DNA of 64,000 nucleotides, taken from CAIPVR01 sp049316905. Its GTDB lineage: Bacteria; Actinomycetota; Acidimicrobiia; Acidimicrobiales; Microtrichaceae. The stretch is taken from assembly GCA_049316905.1 (NCBI GenBank), contig JBMOJH010000004.1:1-64000 (forward strand), given 5' to 3'. Made by a program: the position numbers and the translations under genes. The notes beneath the pieces were generated by a model. The model worked only from the letters and a program-made list of their open reading frames with translations. It did not search any database and had not been told where the DNA came from. Each line of letters begins with the position of its first letter. The stretch's first letter is position 1. Below, piece by piece: positions 34,648 through 43,737 of this stretch.

Positions 34648-35730
34648 ATGAGCGGCGTCACGTTCCAGCAGGTCACGAAGCGCTTCGGGGACGTGGTCGC
34701 CGTGGACCAGCTCACCCTCGACGTGCTCGACGGCGAGTTCATGGTGCTGCTCGGTCCGTCCGGTTGCGGCAAGTCCACGGCGTTGCGGATGATCGCCGGC
34801 CTCGAGGAGGTGAGCGACGGGCTCCTCACCATCGGCGAGCGGGTCGTGAACCACGTGCCGCCCCAGGACCGCGACATCGCGATGGTGTTCCAGAGCTACG
34901 CGCTCTACCCGCACATGACCGTGGCGAAGAACATCGAGTCGCCGCTCGTCGCCAACAAGCGGGCCCGCGTCGACACGGCGGAACGGGAGCGCCGGGTCAA
35001 GGAGGCCGCGTCCACGCTGGGCCTCGAGGAGTACCTCGACCGCAAGCCCGGCGAGCTGTCGGGCGGCCAGCGCCAGCGGGTGGCGCTCGCACGGGCCATC
35101 GTCCGGCGCCCCGAGGTGTTCCTCATGGACGAGCCCCTCTCCAACCTCGACGCCAAGCTCCGCACGCAGACCCGCCTGGAGCTCGTCGAGTTGCACCGGC
35201 GCCTCGGCACCACCTTCGTCTACGTCACCCACGACCAGGTGGAGGCGATGACGATGGCGGACCGCATCGCCGTGATCGCCGACGGCCGGCTCCAGCAGGT
35301 GGGCGCCCCGCAGGCGGTCTACGAGCGTCCGGCGAACCTGTTCGTGGCCGGCTTCATCGGCAGCCCGCCCATGAACACGCTCCGGGGCGTCGTCTCGCCG
35401 GGGACGCCCGCGGCGATCACCACGCCGTCCGGCACCGTCCGGGTGGCCGACCGCGGCAGCGCCGTGGACGACACCGAAGTGGTCGCCGGGATCCGGCCCG
35501 AAGACCTCACCGTGGTCACGCCGGGCAGCGAGGGCGTGGTCGGCACGGTCGAGAACGTCGAGCTGCTCGGCCACGAACGCCACCTCGTGGTCACCTGCGA
35601 CGGCCAGGTGCTCGTGGTGCGCCAGGACAACGGCGACCCGGCCCCCGCGGTCGGCGAGGCCGTCACGCTGGCCGCCCGCCCCGAGCACGTTCACCTGTTC
35701 GACCCGGCCGGCTCGGGCCGGCTGAACTGA
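34648..35730 (+). CDS. Carbohydrate-type ABC transporter ATP-binding protein (UgpC/MsmX-like)
   Basis: The 360-residue ATPase shows Walker A GPSGCGKST, the Q-loop MVFQSYALYPHM, the signature LSGGQRQRVALARAI, Walker B VFLMDEPLSNLD and the H-loop YVTHDQVEAM. The C-terminal OB-fold domain (about 240-360) with GIRPEDL and ARPEHVHLFD is typical of UgpC/MalK-like subunits. ATG 34648 is preceded by GGAG. TAGCCT (34607-34612) is a likely -10 with a 5' leader near 30 nt. It heads a four-gene operon with both permeases and the binding protein. The substrate (sugar or sn-glycerol-3-phosphate) is undecided. Confidence 0.93.
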   Translation: MSGVTFQQVTKRFGDVVAVDQLTLDVLDGEFMVLLGPSGCGKSTALRMIAGLEEVSDGLLTIGERVVNHVPPQDRDIAMVFQSYALYPHMTVAKNIESPLVANKRARVDTAERERRVKEAASTLGLEEYLDRKPGELSGGQRQRVALARAIVRRPEVFLMDEPLSNLDAKLRTQTRLELVELHRRLGTTFVYVTHDQVEAMTMADRIAVIADGRLQQVGAPQAVYERPANLFVAGFIGSPPMNTLRGVVSPGTPAAITTPSGTVRVADRGSAVDDTEVVAGIRPEDLTVVTPGSEGVVGTVENVELLGHERHLVVTCDGQVLVVRQDNGDPAPAVGEAVTLAARPEHVHLFDPAGSGRLN

Positions 35731-35737
35731 GGACCGC

Positions 35738-36685
35738 GTGACCGACCTGCCCGGCGCCGAGGCGGGCGCCGAGGACCTCGTCCGGGCGGCACCCACGCCG
35801 CCGCTCGGCTCCCACACCCGCGACCGCGGCCGCCGCCTCCGCGACGCGCTCCTCGCCTACCTGTTCCTGCTGCCCGCGCTGATCACCTTCGTGGTGTTCG
35901 CGTACTACCCCCTGTACCGGCTGTTCTGGTACGCCACCCACCGCCAGCCGCGGTTCCGCAACCGGCCGCCGACCTTCGTCGGCTTCTCACAGCTGTGGGA
36001 CACGCTCACCAGCCGGGATTTCACCCAGGGCCTGCTGCACTCGGCCACCTTCATGCTCTACACGGTGCCGCTCGGGCTGGCGCTCGGCGTGGTGCTCGCG
36101 GTGGCCGCGCATCGCCGCCTGAGGGGCATCAAGGTGTTCCAGACCATCTTCTCCTCCACCGTCGCCACCTCGGTCGCGGTGGCGTCAGTGGTGTTCTTCA
36201 CCCTCGTCAATCCGGAGGTGGGGTACTTCCGGAACGTCAGCTGGCTCAGCCTGAACGACCCCACCTCCGCGATGTTCGCCGTGTCGCTCAGCTCGGTGTG
36301 GCAGAACCTCGGCCTCACCTTCATCGTGGTGCTGGCCGCGCTGCAGGCCGTGCCGGAGGAGCTCAACGAGGCGGCCCTGCTCGACGGGTTCGGGGCGGTG
36401 CGCCGCTTCTTCCGGGTGACCGTCCCACTCATCTCGCCCGCGCTGCTGTTCCTGGCCATCGTGCTGGTGATCCACGCGCTGCAGGCCTACGCCCAGATAG
36501 AGATCCTCACCGGGGGCGGGCCGGCCGGCTCCACCGAGACGCTCCTCTACAAGATCGCGGACCCGAAGAACATCCGGAGCCTCGACGTGAAGGCGGGACT
36601 GTCGATCGGCCTGTTCGTCCTGACCGGCCTGGTGGCGTTCGTGCAGTACACGCTGTTGTCGAAGCGGGTGCACTATGGCGACTGA
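35738..36685 (+). CDS. Carbohydrate-type ABC transporter permease (UgpA/MalF-like)
   Basis: The 315-residue protein has six membrane helices and the EAA loop that contacts the ATPase (ELNEAALLDGFGAVRRFFRVTVPL). The N-terminal 45 residues are cytoplasmic and basic. GTG 35738 follows a ribosome site (GAGGA) that overlaps the stop of the ATPase gene. The 3' end overlaps the second permease by 11 nt, so translation is coupled. Confidence 0.92.
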   Translation: MTDLPGAEAGAEDLVRAAPTPPLGSHTRDRGRRLRDALLAYLFLLPALITFVVFAYYPLYRLFWYATHRQPRFRNRPPTFVGFSQLWDTLTSRDFTQGLLHSATFMLYTVPLGLALGVVLAVAAHRRLRGIKVFQTIFSSTVATSVAVASVVFFTLVNPEVGYFRNVSWLSLNDPTSAMFAVSLSSVWQNLGLTFIVVLAALQAVPEELNEAALLDGFGAVRRFFRVTVPLISPALLFLAIVLVIHALQAYAQIEILTGGGPAGSTETLLYKIADPKNIRSLDVKAGLSIGLFVLTGLVAFVQYTLLSKRVHYGD

Positions 36686-37511
36686 CCGTCGGAGCCCGGG
36701 CCTGGCCGCGGTGGGGTGGTACCTATTGCTGAGCGCGCTGTCGCTGCTCGTGCTGTTCCCCGTGTACATGCTCGTGCTGCGGGCGCTGTCGAACCCCCTC
36801 GAGTACATCGCCCAGGGCCAGCCGCTCTACCCGGTCCAGCCCGAGTGGGACGTGTTCGCCACGGCCTTCAGCGAGGCCGACCTGGGCCGGGCGCTCGGAC
36901 TCTCGGCCGTGGTCACCTCGGTCATCGTGGTGGTGCAACTGCTCACCTCCGTCCTCGCCGCCTACGCGTTCGCCTTCCTGGAGTTCCCGCTGAAGAAGCT
37001 GATGTTCGTACTGGTGGTGGGCACGCTCCTGCTGCCGATCGAGGTGACGCTGATCGCCAACGTGGAGACCATGCGCACGCTGTCGTGGCTCAACTCGGTG
37101 CAGGGCCTCACGTTCCCCTTCCTCGCCACCGCCTTCGGCATCTTCCTGATCCGCCAGGGCTTCCTGGGGGTACCCGGCGACCTGCGCGACGCGGCCACTC
37201 TCGACGGCTACGGCCATCTGCGGTTCCTGTTCAAGGTGGCGATGCCCATGACCCGGCCGATCATCGGCAGCTTCGTGGTCATCTCCTTCCTCGGTGCCTG
37301 GAACCAGTACGTGTGGCCCCGGTTCGCCACGGACCGCCAGGCCTGGCAGACGGTGCAGGTGGCGCTGCGCAGCATCGGATCGGACCGCGTCGACCGCCTC
37401 AACGTGGGATTCGCGGCGGCGATCCTCGCCGCCCTCCCCCTGCTCGCGCTGCTGATCTTCTTCCAGCGGCAGATGGTGCGGGGCCTCACCGCCGGGGCCG
37501 TGAAGGGCTGA
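36675..37511 (+). CDS. Carbohydrate-type ABC transporter permease (UgpE/MalG-like)
   Basis: The 278-residue permease has six membrane helices and the EAA loop DLRDAATLDGYGHLRFLFKV followed by AMPMTRP. The C-terminal WPRFATDRQAWQTVQVALR segment is typical of MalG/UgpE partners. It pairs with the preceding permease to form the channel. Confidence 0.92.
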   Translation: MATDRRSPGLAAVGWYLLLSALSLLVLFPVYMLVLRALSNPLEYIAQGQPLYPVQPEWDVFATAFSEADLGRALGLSAVVTSVIVVVQLLTSVLAAYAFAFLEFPLKKLMFVLVVGTLLLPIEVTLIANVETMRTLSWLNSVQGLTFPFLATAFGIFLIRQGFLGVPGDLRDAATLDGYGHLRFLFKVAMPMTRPIIGSFVVISFLGAWNQYVWPRFATDRQAWQTVQVALRSIGSDRVDRLNVGFAAAILAALPLLALLIFFQRQMVRGLTAGAVKG

Positions 37512-37528
37512 CCGCCCGTCCGGCCGAC

Positions 37529-37543
37529 GGCGCCCCGGGCGCC
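37529..37543 (+). terminator. GC-rich palindrome after the second permease gene
   Basis: GGCGCCCCGGGCGCC is a 7-1-7 palindrome 18 nt after the permease stop. It could act as a hairpin that lowers or stabilises transcripts before the binding-protein gene. There is no T-tract. The remaining 37544-37658 is the leader of the binding-protein gene. Confidence 0.35.
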
Positions 37544-37658
37544 GCGCCGCACACGTCACAGCCCGGAAGTCACCGCGGGGTGCGCCCGACGGGCCAGACT
37601 GTGCGGGCCCGGGCCGCGGCCCGGAGCGGCACCGGCCGTCGAACCGAAAGCGACCACC

Positions 37659-39224
37659 ATGAGCGCCACCCCGGCCCCCCATCGCCGACCCACCCGGTCC
37701 GGCGGAACCTCCGAGCGCCGGACCCGACCGTTCCTGCGGGCCCGCTGGCTGCTGGTCCCGCTCGCCGCCATCGCCGTGCTCGCCGCGGCCTGCGGCGGCG
37801 ACTCGGGTTCGGGCTCCGACTCCGGATCGGGGAGCTCGGGCGGCGGGGGCGGGAAGGTGAACGCCGCCGACTGTCCGGTGAAGGACGTCGAGAACGCCAC
37901 CGCTCCGATCGACGTGACGGTCTGGCACGCGTACGTGGGCCTGCAGAAGTCCACCCTCGAGCAGCTCGCCTCCTCCTTCAACGCCTCCCAGAACAAGGTG
38001 AAAGTGAGCGTGGAGGCCCAGGGCACCTACGAGGAGCTCCTGAAGAAGTACGAGGACGCACTGGCGGACCCGAAGACCCTGCCGGACATGATCCTCACCG
38101 AGGACACCACCACGCAGTTCATGATCGACTCCGGCGCCGTGGTGCCCGCCCAGGCCTGCATCGAGGCCGACTCGACCGCGGCCGCCACGTACGACGACGT
38201 GCTGCCGTCGGTGAAGGCCGCCTACACCGTCGACGACGTGCTGTGGCCCGGGGCCTTCAGCGTGTCGAGCCCGATCTACTACGTGAACAACGCGATCCTG
38301 CGCCAGGCGAACGTGGACACCTCCACCACGCCGAAGACCCTCGACGAGCTGCGTGCCCTCGCCGAGAAGATCAAGGCCGCGAACGTGCCGGGCGTGCAGG
38401 AGCCCCTCGTCATGAAGGTTGACGCCTGGTACCTCGAGCACTGGCTCACCGGCGTCAAGCAGCCGATCGTGAACGAGGACAACGGCCGGAGCGGCCTGGC
38501 CACGAAGTCGGAGTTCGACAACAAGGTCACCCGCCAGGTCATGGACTGGTTCAAGAAGATGGTCGACGACAAGCTGCTGAAGCCGATCCCGAGCGCGAGC
38601 ACCGGCATCGACGAGTACCTGGCGATCAACAACAAGACCTCCGCCATGCTCATCCAGACCTCCGCGGCGATCACGACCGTGGCGGCGCTGCTCGACGGCT
38701 CGGTGAAGGCCTCCGACATCGGCAGCGTGGCCGGTGCACCGGCGAACGTGAACTCGGGCCTCGACATCGCGGTCGGCCCGGTGCCGGGCGTCAAGGAGGC
38801 GGGCAAGGGCCAGATCGGCGGGTCCGCCTGGTACCTCGTGAAGACCGGCAACCAGGGCGCCGTGGGCGGCGCCTGGCAGTTCATGAAGTACTTCCTGCAG
38901 ACGCCCAACCAGGTGAAGTGGACCGAGACGGCCTCCTACCTGCCGGTGCTCACCTCGGCCTCGTCCGATGCGGGCCTGCAGCAGTTCTTCACCACGACCA
39001 CCGCCGGGAAGTGGCTCAACGTGGCCTACCAGGGCCTCAGCAACCTGGATCCGAACTTCCCCGGCCCGGTGATCGGCCCCTACAAGGAGTTCCGCGCCGA
39101 CGTGCGCGACGCCCTCGACGGCGTGGCCCTCGCCGGCACGCCGACCTCGACGGCGATCACGACGGCGAACGGGAAGTTCCAGACGGCGCTCGACGCCTAC
39201 GCGAAGGACGTCGGCGGCGGCTGA
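37659..39224 (+). CDS. Carbohydrate-type ABC transporter substrate-binding lipoprotein
   Basis: The 521-residue protein has a long basic N-terminus, a hydrophobic segment and the lipobox LAAAC (Cys about 46), then a Gly/Ser/Asp tether. The mature part is a family 1 binding protein: ITVWHAYVG-like opening (VTVWHAYVGLQKSTLEQL), FNASQNKVKVSV, DMILTEDTTTQFM and the NPNFPGPV-like ending. The UgpB-like QKSTLEQL opening favours glycerol-3-phosphate or an oligosaccharide. It is downstream of the two permeases, 147 nt away, and may be made in excess from its own promoter. The ribosome site is weak. Confidence 0.9.
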   Translation: MSATPAPHRRPTRSGGTSERRTRPFLRARWLLVPLAAIAVLAAACGGDSGSGSDSGSGSSGGGGGKVNAADCPVKDVENATAPIDVTVWHAYVGLQKSTLEQLASSFNASQNKVKVSVEAQGTYEELLKKYEDALADPKTLPDMILTEDTTTQFMIDSGAVVPAQACIEADSTAAATYDDVLPSVKAAYTVDDVLWPGAFSVSSPIYYVNNAILRQANVDTSTTPKTLDELRALAEKIKAANVPGVQEPLVMKVDAWYLEHWLTGVKQPIVNEDNGRSGLATKSEFDNKVTRQVMDWFKKMVDDKLLKPIPSASTGIDEYLAINNKTSAMLIQTSAAITTVAALLDGSVKASDIGSVAGAPANVNSGLDIAVGPVPGVKEAGKGQIGGSAWYLVKTGNQGAVGGAWQFMKYFLQTPNQVKWTETASYLPVLTSASSDAGLQQFFTTTTAGKWLNVAYQGLSNLDPNFPGPVIGPYKEFRADVRDALDGVALAGTPTSTAITTANGKFQTALDAYAKDVGGG

Positions 39225-39262
39225 CCCCCACCCCCCGCACCCCGGGGACATAGGGGTCGTCA

Positions 39263-39340
39263 GTCGCCTCTGGAGCGAGTCAACCTCCGCAGACGCGCCA
39301 CGGGTGGCGACGGAGGGCGCTCAGCAGAGGCCGAGGCGAC
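39263..39340. terminator. Nested hairpins between convergent genes
   Basis: CGCCAC and GTGGCG (39296-39308) form a small inner stem. CCTCCG/CGGAGG, GAGCG/CGCTC and GCCTCTG (39266-39272)/CAGAGGC (39325-39331) enclose it. GTCGCCTC (39263-39270) can also pair with GAGGCGAC (39333-39340). This sits between the binding-protein gene and the convergent dprE1, overlapping the end of dprE1. A bidirectional terminator is likely, though it lacks a T-tract. Confidence 0.55.
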
Positions 39341-40682
39341 GGCCGAGGTCGCTACGGAAACGTCCCTCGGGGTCGACCTTGTCCCGCACGTCGCGCCACT
39401 CGGCGAGCCGCGGGTACATCGCCGGCACCAGCTCGGGGCGCACCCGGCTGTCCTTCGCCAGGTAGATCGAGCCGCCGGCGGCCACGACGACCTCGTCGAG
39501 CTCGTCGAGCAGCCGGTCCAGGCCGGGCAGCACCGGGAGGTCGAGCGCCAGCGTCCAGCCCTTACGCGGGAAGGACAGGTAGCCCGGGTCGGCCGGGCCG
39601 AATCGCTTGAGCACGGCGAGGAAGCTCGACATCCCGCTCTCCGAGAGCCGCTCCACAGCGGTGCGCACCACCTCGGACGCCTCGTCGGGCACCACGAACT
39701 GCCACTGCAGGAAGCCGCGGGGCCCGTAGATCCGGTTCCACTCGGCGATCATGTCGAGCGGGTGGAAGAACGCCTCGATCGTCTGGAGCTCACCGCGCCG
39801 GCGGACCGGCGCCTTGCGGTACCAGAGCTCGTTGAACGCCCGCACCGTCAGGTGGTTCAGCAGGCCCGACGGCACCAGGTCGGGCGGCGACGGCAGCTGC
39901 CGCGGGTGGTACGCGTACGGGTCCGCGACACCCGAGGCGAGCGCCTCCTCCCGGGTCGCGAACCGGCCACGCTGAAGGATCGACCGGCCCATGTGCCGGC
40001 CGCGGGCCACCAGGTCGATCCAGGCCACGGAGTACTCGTAGCGGTCGTCGCCCTCGACCATCATCGACATCACATCGTCGAGGTCGCTGGCCCGGTCGGT
40101 GTCGACGCTGATCAGGCTGGAGCCCACCGGGGTCATGCGGATGGTCGCGTCGAGCACCAGGCCGGTGAGGCCCATGCCGCCGACCACCGCCCAGAACACC
40201 TCCGGATCGCTGTCGGGTGAGACCTCCCGCACCTCGCCCCGACCGTCGACGAACCGCAGCGACAGCACGTGCTCACCGAACGAGCCCTTCACGTGGTGGT
40301 TCTTCCCGTGGATGTCCGCGGCGATCGCCCCGCCGACGGTCACCATGCGCGTGCCCGGCGTGACCGGCACGAACAGACCGTGCGGCACGAGCCAGCGCAT
40401 CAGGTCGTCGAGGCTGGTCCCGGCGCGGGCCCGCACCACCCCGTCGGCCAGGTCGATGTCGATCAGGCCCGACATCGACGGGCCCCACACCACGGTGCCG
40501 CCGGCGTTCTGCGCGCAGTCGCCGTAGCCGCGCCCCAGACCGCGGCCCAGCACACCCCGGCCGTCGGCCGCCAGCACCGCATCCACCGCGTCCTGCTCGG
40601 AACCCGGGCGGAGGACCGTGCTGCGCGTCGGGGCCGTCCGGCCCCACCCGCAGAGGAGTTCGTCGGTCTCGACAGGTCCCAT
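39321..40682 (-). CDS. dprE1: Decaprenylphosphoryl-beta-D-ribose oxidase (DprE1-type)
   Basis: The 453-residue FAD protein matches DprE1 over its length: the FAD-binding GRGLGRGYGDCAQNAGG, the VTPGTRMVTVGGAIAADIHG and KNHHVKGSFGEHV segments, and the C-terminal KDSRVRPELVPAMYPRL. With DprE2 it converts decaprenylphosphoryl ribose to the arabinose donor of cell-wall arabinan. Where the mycobacterial enzyme has Cys387 (NICVDFP), this protein has Ala379 (TLALDLP), so covalent benzothiazinone inhibitors should not attach. The gene follows ubiA by 7 nt. No dprE2 is in the window. Confidence 0.88.
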   Translation of the reverse strand: MGPVETDELLCGWGRTAPTRSTVLRPGSEQDAVDAVLAADGRGVLGRGLGRGYGDCAQNAGGTVVWGPSMSGLIDIDLADGVVRARAGTSLDDLMRWLVPHGLFVPVTPGTRMVTVGGAIAADIHGKNHHVKGSFGEHVLSLRFVDGRGEVREVSPDSDPEVFWAVVGGMGLTGLVLDATIRMTPVGSSLISVDTDRASDLDDVMSMMVEGDDRYEYSVAWIDLVARGRHMGRSILQRGRFATREEALASGVADPYAYHPRQLPSPPDLVPSGLLNHLTVRAFNELWYRKAPVRRRGELQTIEAFFHPLDMIAEWNRIYGPRGFLQWQFVVPDEASEVVRTAVERLSESGMSSFLAVLKRFGPADPGYLSFPRKGWTLALDLPVLPGLDRLLDELDEVVVAAGGSIYLAKDSRVRPELVPAMYPRLAEWRDVRDKVDPEGRFRSDLGRRLGLC

Positions 40683-40689
40683 TCGGCCC

Positions 40690-41610
40690 TCAGGTGTACA
40701 CGGCGAGGAAGAGGAAGACCACCAGCATGACGCCCATCAGCTGCATGGTGCGGTCCTCGGACAGGACCTCCTCGGGGGCGGAGCCCTTCCCCTGGTCCAC
40801 CAGCAGGGCGTAGCGGAGGATCGCGATGACGAACGGGATGATCGACAGCTGCACCCATGGCGTGGCGAACCGGTCGGTCTTGCCGCTCTCCACGGCCCAC
40901 TGGCAGAAGCTCATCATGACCGCAGCGGCCGCGGCGGCCCGCACCAGCCCGAGGTATTCCACGCTGTAGGCGCCCAGGGTCGGCCGCAGCGCGGCCGCCT
41001 CCTCCCCCAGCTCCTTCTTCTCGGCGAAGCGTTTCGCGGCCGCGATGAACAGCGACCCGAACAGCGAGACCAGGAGGAACCACTCGGAGACCTCCACGCC
41101 CGCGGCGTACGCGCCGCCGAGCAACCGGAGGATGAACCCCGACGACAGGATCACCAGATCCATCACCGGGATCTGCTTCAGCCACATCGAGTAGGCGGTG
41201 GTCAGCACCGCGTACCCCGCCACCACACCGGCGAGCGTGATGTTGATCGTCAGCGCGAGGGCCACGCCCCCCAGGAAGAGGACCACCGCCATGACGATGG
41301 CGAGGGGGACGGGCACGGCACCGCTGGCGATCGGCCGGTTGCGCTTGGTCGGGTGCCGCCGGTCGGAGTCCACGTCGAGGACGTCGTTGAGCAGGTAGGT
41401 GGCCGACGAGACCATGCAGAACGCCACGAACCCCAGGACCGTGAGGCGCAGGTAGTACCAGGTGGTCAGCACGCCGGCCGCGGCGGGCGCCACGAACACG
41501 AGCACGTTCTTGGCCCACTGCTTGGGTCGGCAGGCCTTCACCATCGACACGGGCAGCGCCGGTCGCGGTGGACGGTCGCTGGCCGTTGCTGGAGTTCGCT
41601 GCTCGGTCAC
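40690..41610 (-). CDS. ubiA: Decaprenyl-phosphate phosphoribosyltransferase (UbiA family)
   Basis: The 306-residue membrane protein has about nine helices and the prenyl-binding Asp-rich motif NDVLDVDSDRRHPTKRNRPI, plus the second acidic motif AKRFAEKKEL and the CRPKQWAKNVLVF entry helix of Rv3806c-like enzymes. It makes decaprenylphosphoryl-5-phosphoribose, two steps before the DprE1 substrate use. Its position right before dprE1 supports this function over menaquinone or haem prenylation. GTG 41610 is preceded by CAGGGA. Confidence 0.87.
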   Translation of the reverse strand: MTEQRTPATASDRPPRPALPVSMVKACRPKQWAKNVLVFVAPAAAGVLTTWYYLRLTVLGFVAFCMVSSATYLLNDVLDVDSDRRHPTKRNRPIASGAVPVPLAIVMAVVLFLGGVALALTINITLAGVVAGYAVLTTAYSMWLKQIPVMDLVILSSGFILRLLGGAYAAGVEVSEWFLLVSLFGSLFIAAAKRFAEKKELGEEAAALRPTLGAYSVEYLGLVRAAAAAAVMMSFCQWAVESGKTDRFATPWVQLSIIPFVIAILRYALLVDQGKGSAPEEVLSEDRTMQLMGVMLVVFLFLAVYT

Positions 41611-41737
41611 GGTCCCTGTCCACGTCGCCCGATTCCGGTGGCGGGAACCACCGGGCCGCCCCCGAGGGGCGCCCCGCCGAGTCTAACGGCGCCCGGCCGG
41701 AGGTCCGCGGTCCCCGGCCCCGGGCGGGCCGAGGTCC

Positions 41738-42595
41738 TCACGTCCGGGCGAGGGACGCCAGGAATCCGGTCGTCGCCGCGTCGGGCGGCGGGCCCAGGCG
41801 GGAGTACCACTGGTCGCCGACCTGCCAGTGGGCGAAGCTCTCGGCGAAGTCACCGGCCCCGGTCGAGAAGTCCGTCACGCCGCTCTCCCCCGGGAACCAC
41901 GTCGTTCCGGGATCCACCCCGCGAGCGGCCAGCCAGGCGGCGCGGTCCGCGTCGGTCAGGAGGCTCACGTCCACCGCGTGGCCCAGTTCGTGGGCGATCA
42001 CGTGCGCGACGTCGGTCACCGACTGGTTCCTGCGGACGTAGACCTCGATCACCCGGTCCCGCGGGAACGTCGACCCGCGGAGCCCGTCACGGCCGGGCAG
42101 GAACCGCACCTGCCAACCGGGGAGCCGGGAGCGCCAGTCGTAGCGGATCCGCCCGAGCGCCCGGGCGGCGCGGTCGCGCAGTTCCTCGGAGCCGAGCCGC
42201 TCCACCGCCCGGTCGGAGGTGCCGGGCGCGTCCGCGGTGGTGGGCGGCGCCGCGGCCGGGGCGCGGGTGCCGCCGGCGTCGGGTGTCGCCACCGCCGCGG
42301 GGACACCGGGCTGGGGCAGGGTGGGCACCGCGCCGTCGGGCAGGGTGACCTCGGCCATGACCTGGGGCTCGGGTCCGTCGGGGTCCGAGGTGGCCGACGG
42401 GTCCGCCACCAGGCCGTCGGGGCTGTCGTCCGCGGTCCCGACCACCCCCCAGACCGGGTCGGGCATCCCCGACCCCGACACCTCCGCGGTACGGGAGGCG
42501 CCGCACGACAGGAGCGCGGCGCCGACCAGTGCGACGAGCACGACGAGAGCGGCCCGGCGGGCCGAACCGACCGAGCGGCGAGGCGTGGCCGACAT
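41738..42595 (-). CDS. Putative secreted zinc metallopeptidase lipoprotein
   Basis: The 285-residue protein has a signal peptide with lipobox LLSC (Cys about 31), a Pro/Thr/Ala-rich linker to about residue 125, then a small domain with HELGH in HVIAHELGHAVDVSLL (about 208-212) and a Glu in DFAESFAHW (about 259) as the likely third zinc ligand. It resembles an M78 or basic-secretory-type peptidase, but no family can be named. ATG 42595 has GGAAGG upstream, while an ATG at 42625 lacks it. It would act at the outer face of the membrane, and its target is unknown. Confidence 0.72.
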   Translation of the reverse strand: MSATPRRSVGSARRAALVVLVALVGAALLSCGASRTAEVSGSGMPDPVWGVVGTADDSPDGLVADPSATSDPDGPEPQVMAEVTLPDGAVPTLPQPGVPAAVATPDAGGTRAPAAAPPTTADAPGTSDRAVERLGSEELRDRAARALGRIRYDWRSRLPGWQVRFLPGRDGLRGSTFPRDRVIEVYVRRNQSVTDVAHVIAHELGHAVDVSLLTDADRAAWLAARGVDPGTTWFPGESGVTDFSTGAGDFAESFAHWQVGDQWYSRLGPPPDAATTGFLASLART

Positions 42596-42647
42596 CCGAC
42601 CCTTCCGGTCACCCTCCCACGCCATGGGTCCAGCCTCGCGCCCCGGC

Positions 42648-43691
42648 TCAGGCGGCGGCCAGCGCCACCAGGCGGCGCACCGCAGCTGCGGAGTCGTCGT
42701 CCACCACGCGGCCGTGGGCCGCCCGGAAGAGTCGGTCGTTGACCGCCCGTCCCACGCCCTCGGCCGGGACCGCGGTGGCGAGGATCAGCGCCGCGCCCGC
42801 GTCGTCCGCGGCGCGCAGCGCGCCGTAGAGCTCCGCGGCCGCGAGGGCCGGGTCCTCGGGCAGGCGCACGACGCACACCGTCGGGCCGGCGGCGGCGACC
42901 GCTGACTCGAGCCGGAGGGCCAGGTCGCGGCCGCCCTCCACGAGCACCACCGGCGTCGCCGGTGCGTAGTGGCGCAGGAACCGTCCCGGCGCCGCGGCCA
43001 CGTCGTCGGTGGCCACGACCTCGCGCCGCGGAGCGTGCACCTCGCCGATCGCCTCGGCGAGGTCCTCGACCGTGACCGCCCCCGGGCGCAGCACCGTCGG
43101 GACCGCCAGTGTCAGGTCCAGCACGGTCGACTCGATCCCCAGGGGCGCCGGGCCGGCGTCGAGCACCAGGTCCACCCCGTCGCCGAGCTCCGCCACCACG
43201 TGCGCAGCGGTGGTCGGGCTGATCCGGCCGAACCGGTTGGCCGACGGGGCGGCCACCGGCGTCCCGGCCGCGGCCACCAACGCCCGGGCCACCGGGTGCG
43301 CGGGGACCCGCACCCCCACGGTGGGCCCGCCGGCGGTCACCTCGTCGGGCACGCCCGGCCCGCGGGGCAGCACCAGCGTGAGCGGGCCCGGCCAGAACCG
43401 CTCGGCCAGCGCTGCGGCCGTCGACGGCCACGCGCCGGCCACCCCCGCGGCGTCGGCGGCGTCGGCGGCGTGCACGATCAGCGGATCGGTGGCAGGCCGG
43501 CCCTTGACCCGGAAGATCCGGGCCAGCGCGGGCCGGTCGGAGATGAGGGCACCGAGGCCGTAGACGGTCTCCGTGGGGAACGCCACCAACCCGCCGGCAC
43601 GCAGCACCCCGCTGGCGGCGGCGAGAACGTCATGGGCGGGGTGGACGGGGTCGACGGGCACGACGGCACCGGGTGGCGGGGGCGGGGCCAT
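42648..43691 (-). CDS. sua5: Threonylcarbamoyl-AMP synthase (long Sua5 form)
   Basis: The 347-residue enzyme makes threonylcarbamoyl-AMP for the t6A modification of tRNAs that read ANN codons. The YrdC domain (about 20-220) has FPTETVYGLGA, RVKGRPATDPL, AERFWPGPLTLVLPR, VRVPAHP and APSANRFGRISPT. A C-terminal Sua5 domain with RHYAPATPVVLVEGG follows (about 245-345). ATG 43691 lies 9 nt after TAGCGT (43706-43701). It is divergent from the acyltransferase gene. Confidence 0.93.
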   Translation of the reverse strand: MAPPPPPGAVVPVDPVHPAHDVLAAASGVLRAGGLVAFPTETVYGLGALISDRPALARIFRVKGRPATDPLIVHAADAADAAGVAGAWPSTAAALAERFWPGPLTLVLPRGPGVPDEVTAGGPTVGVRVPAHPVARALVAAAGTPVAAPSANRFGRISPTTAAHVVAELGDGVDLVLDAGPAPLGIESTVLDLTLAVPTVLRPGAVTVEDLAEAIGEVHAPRREVVATDDVAAAPGRFLRHYAPATPVVLVEGGRDLALRLESAVAAAGPTVCVVRLPEDPALAAAELYGALRAADDAGAALILATAVPAEGVGRAVNDRLFRAAHGRVVDDDSAAAVRRLVALAAA

Positions 43692-43737
43692 GGCCCGGGG
43701 ACGCTACCGGCCCGTCCCCGTGTGCCACCATCGCCGG

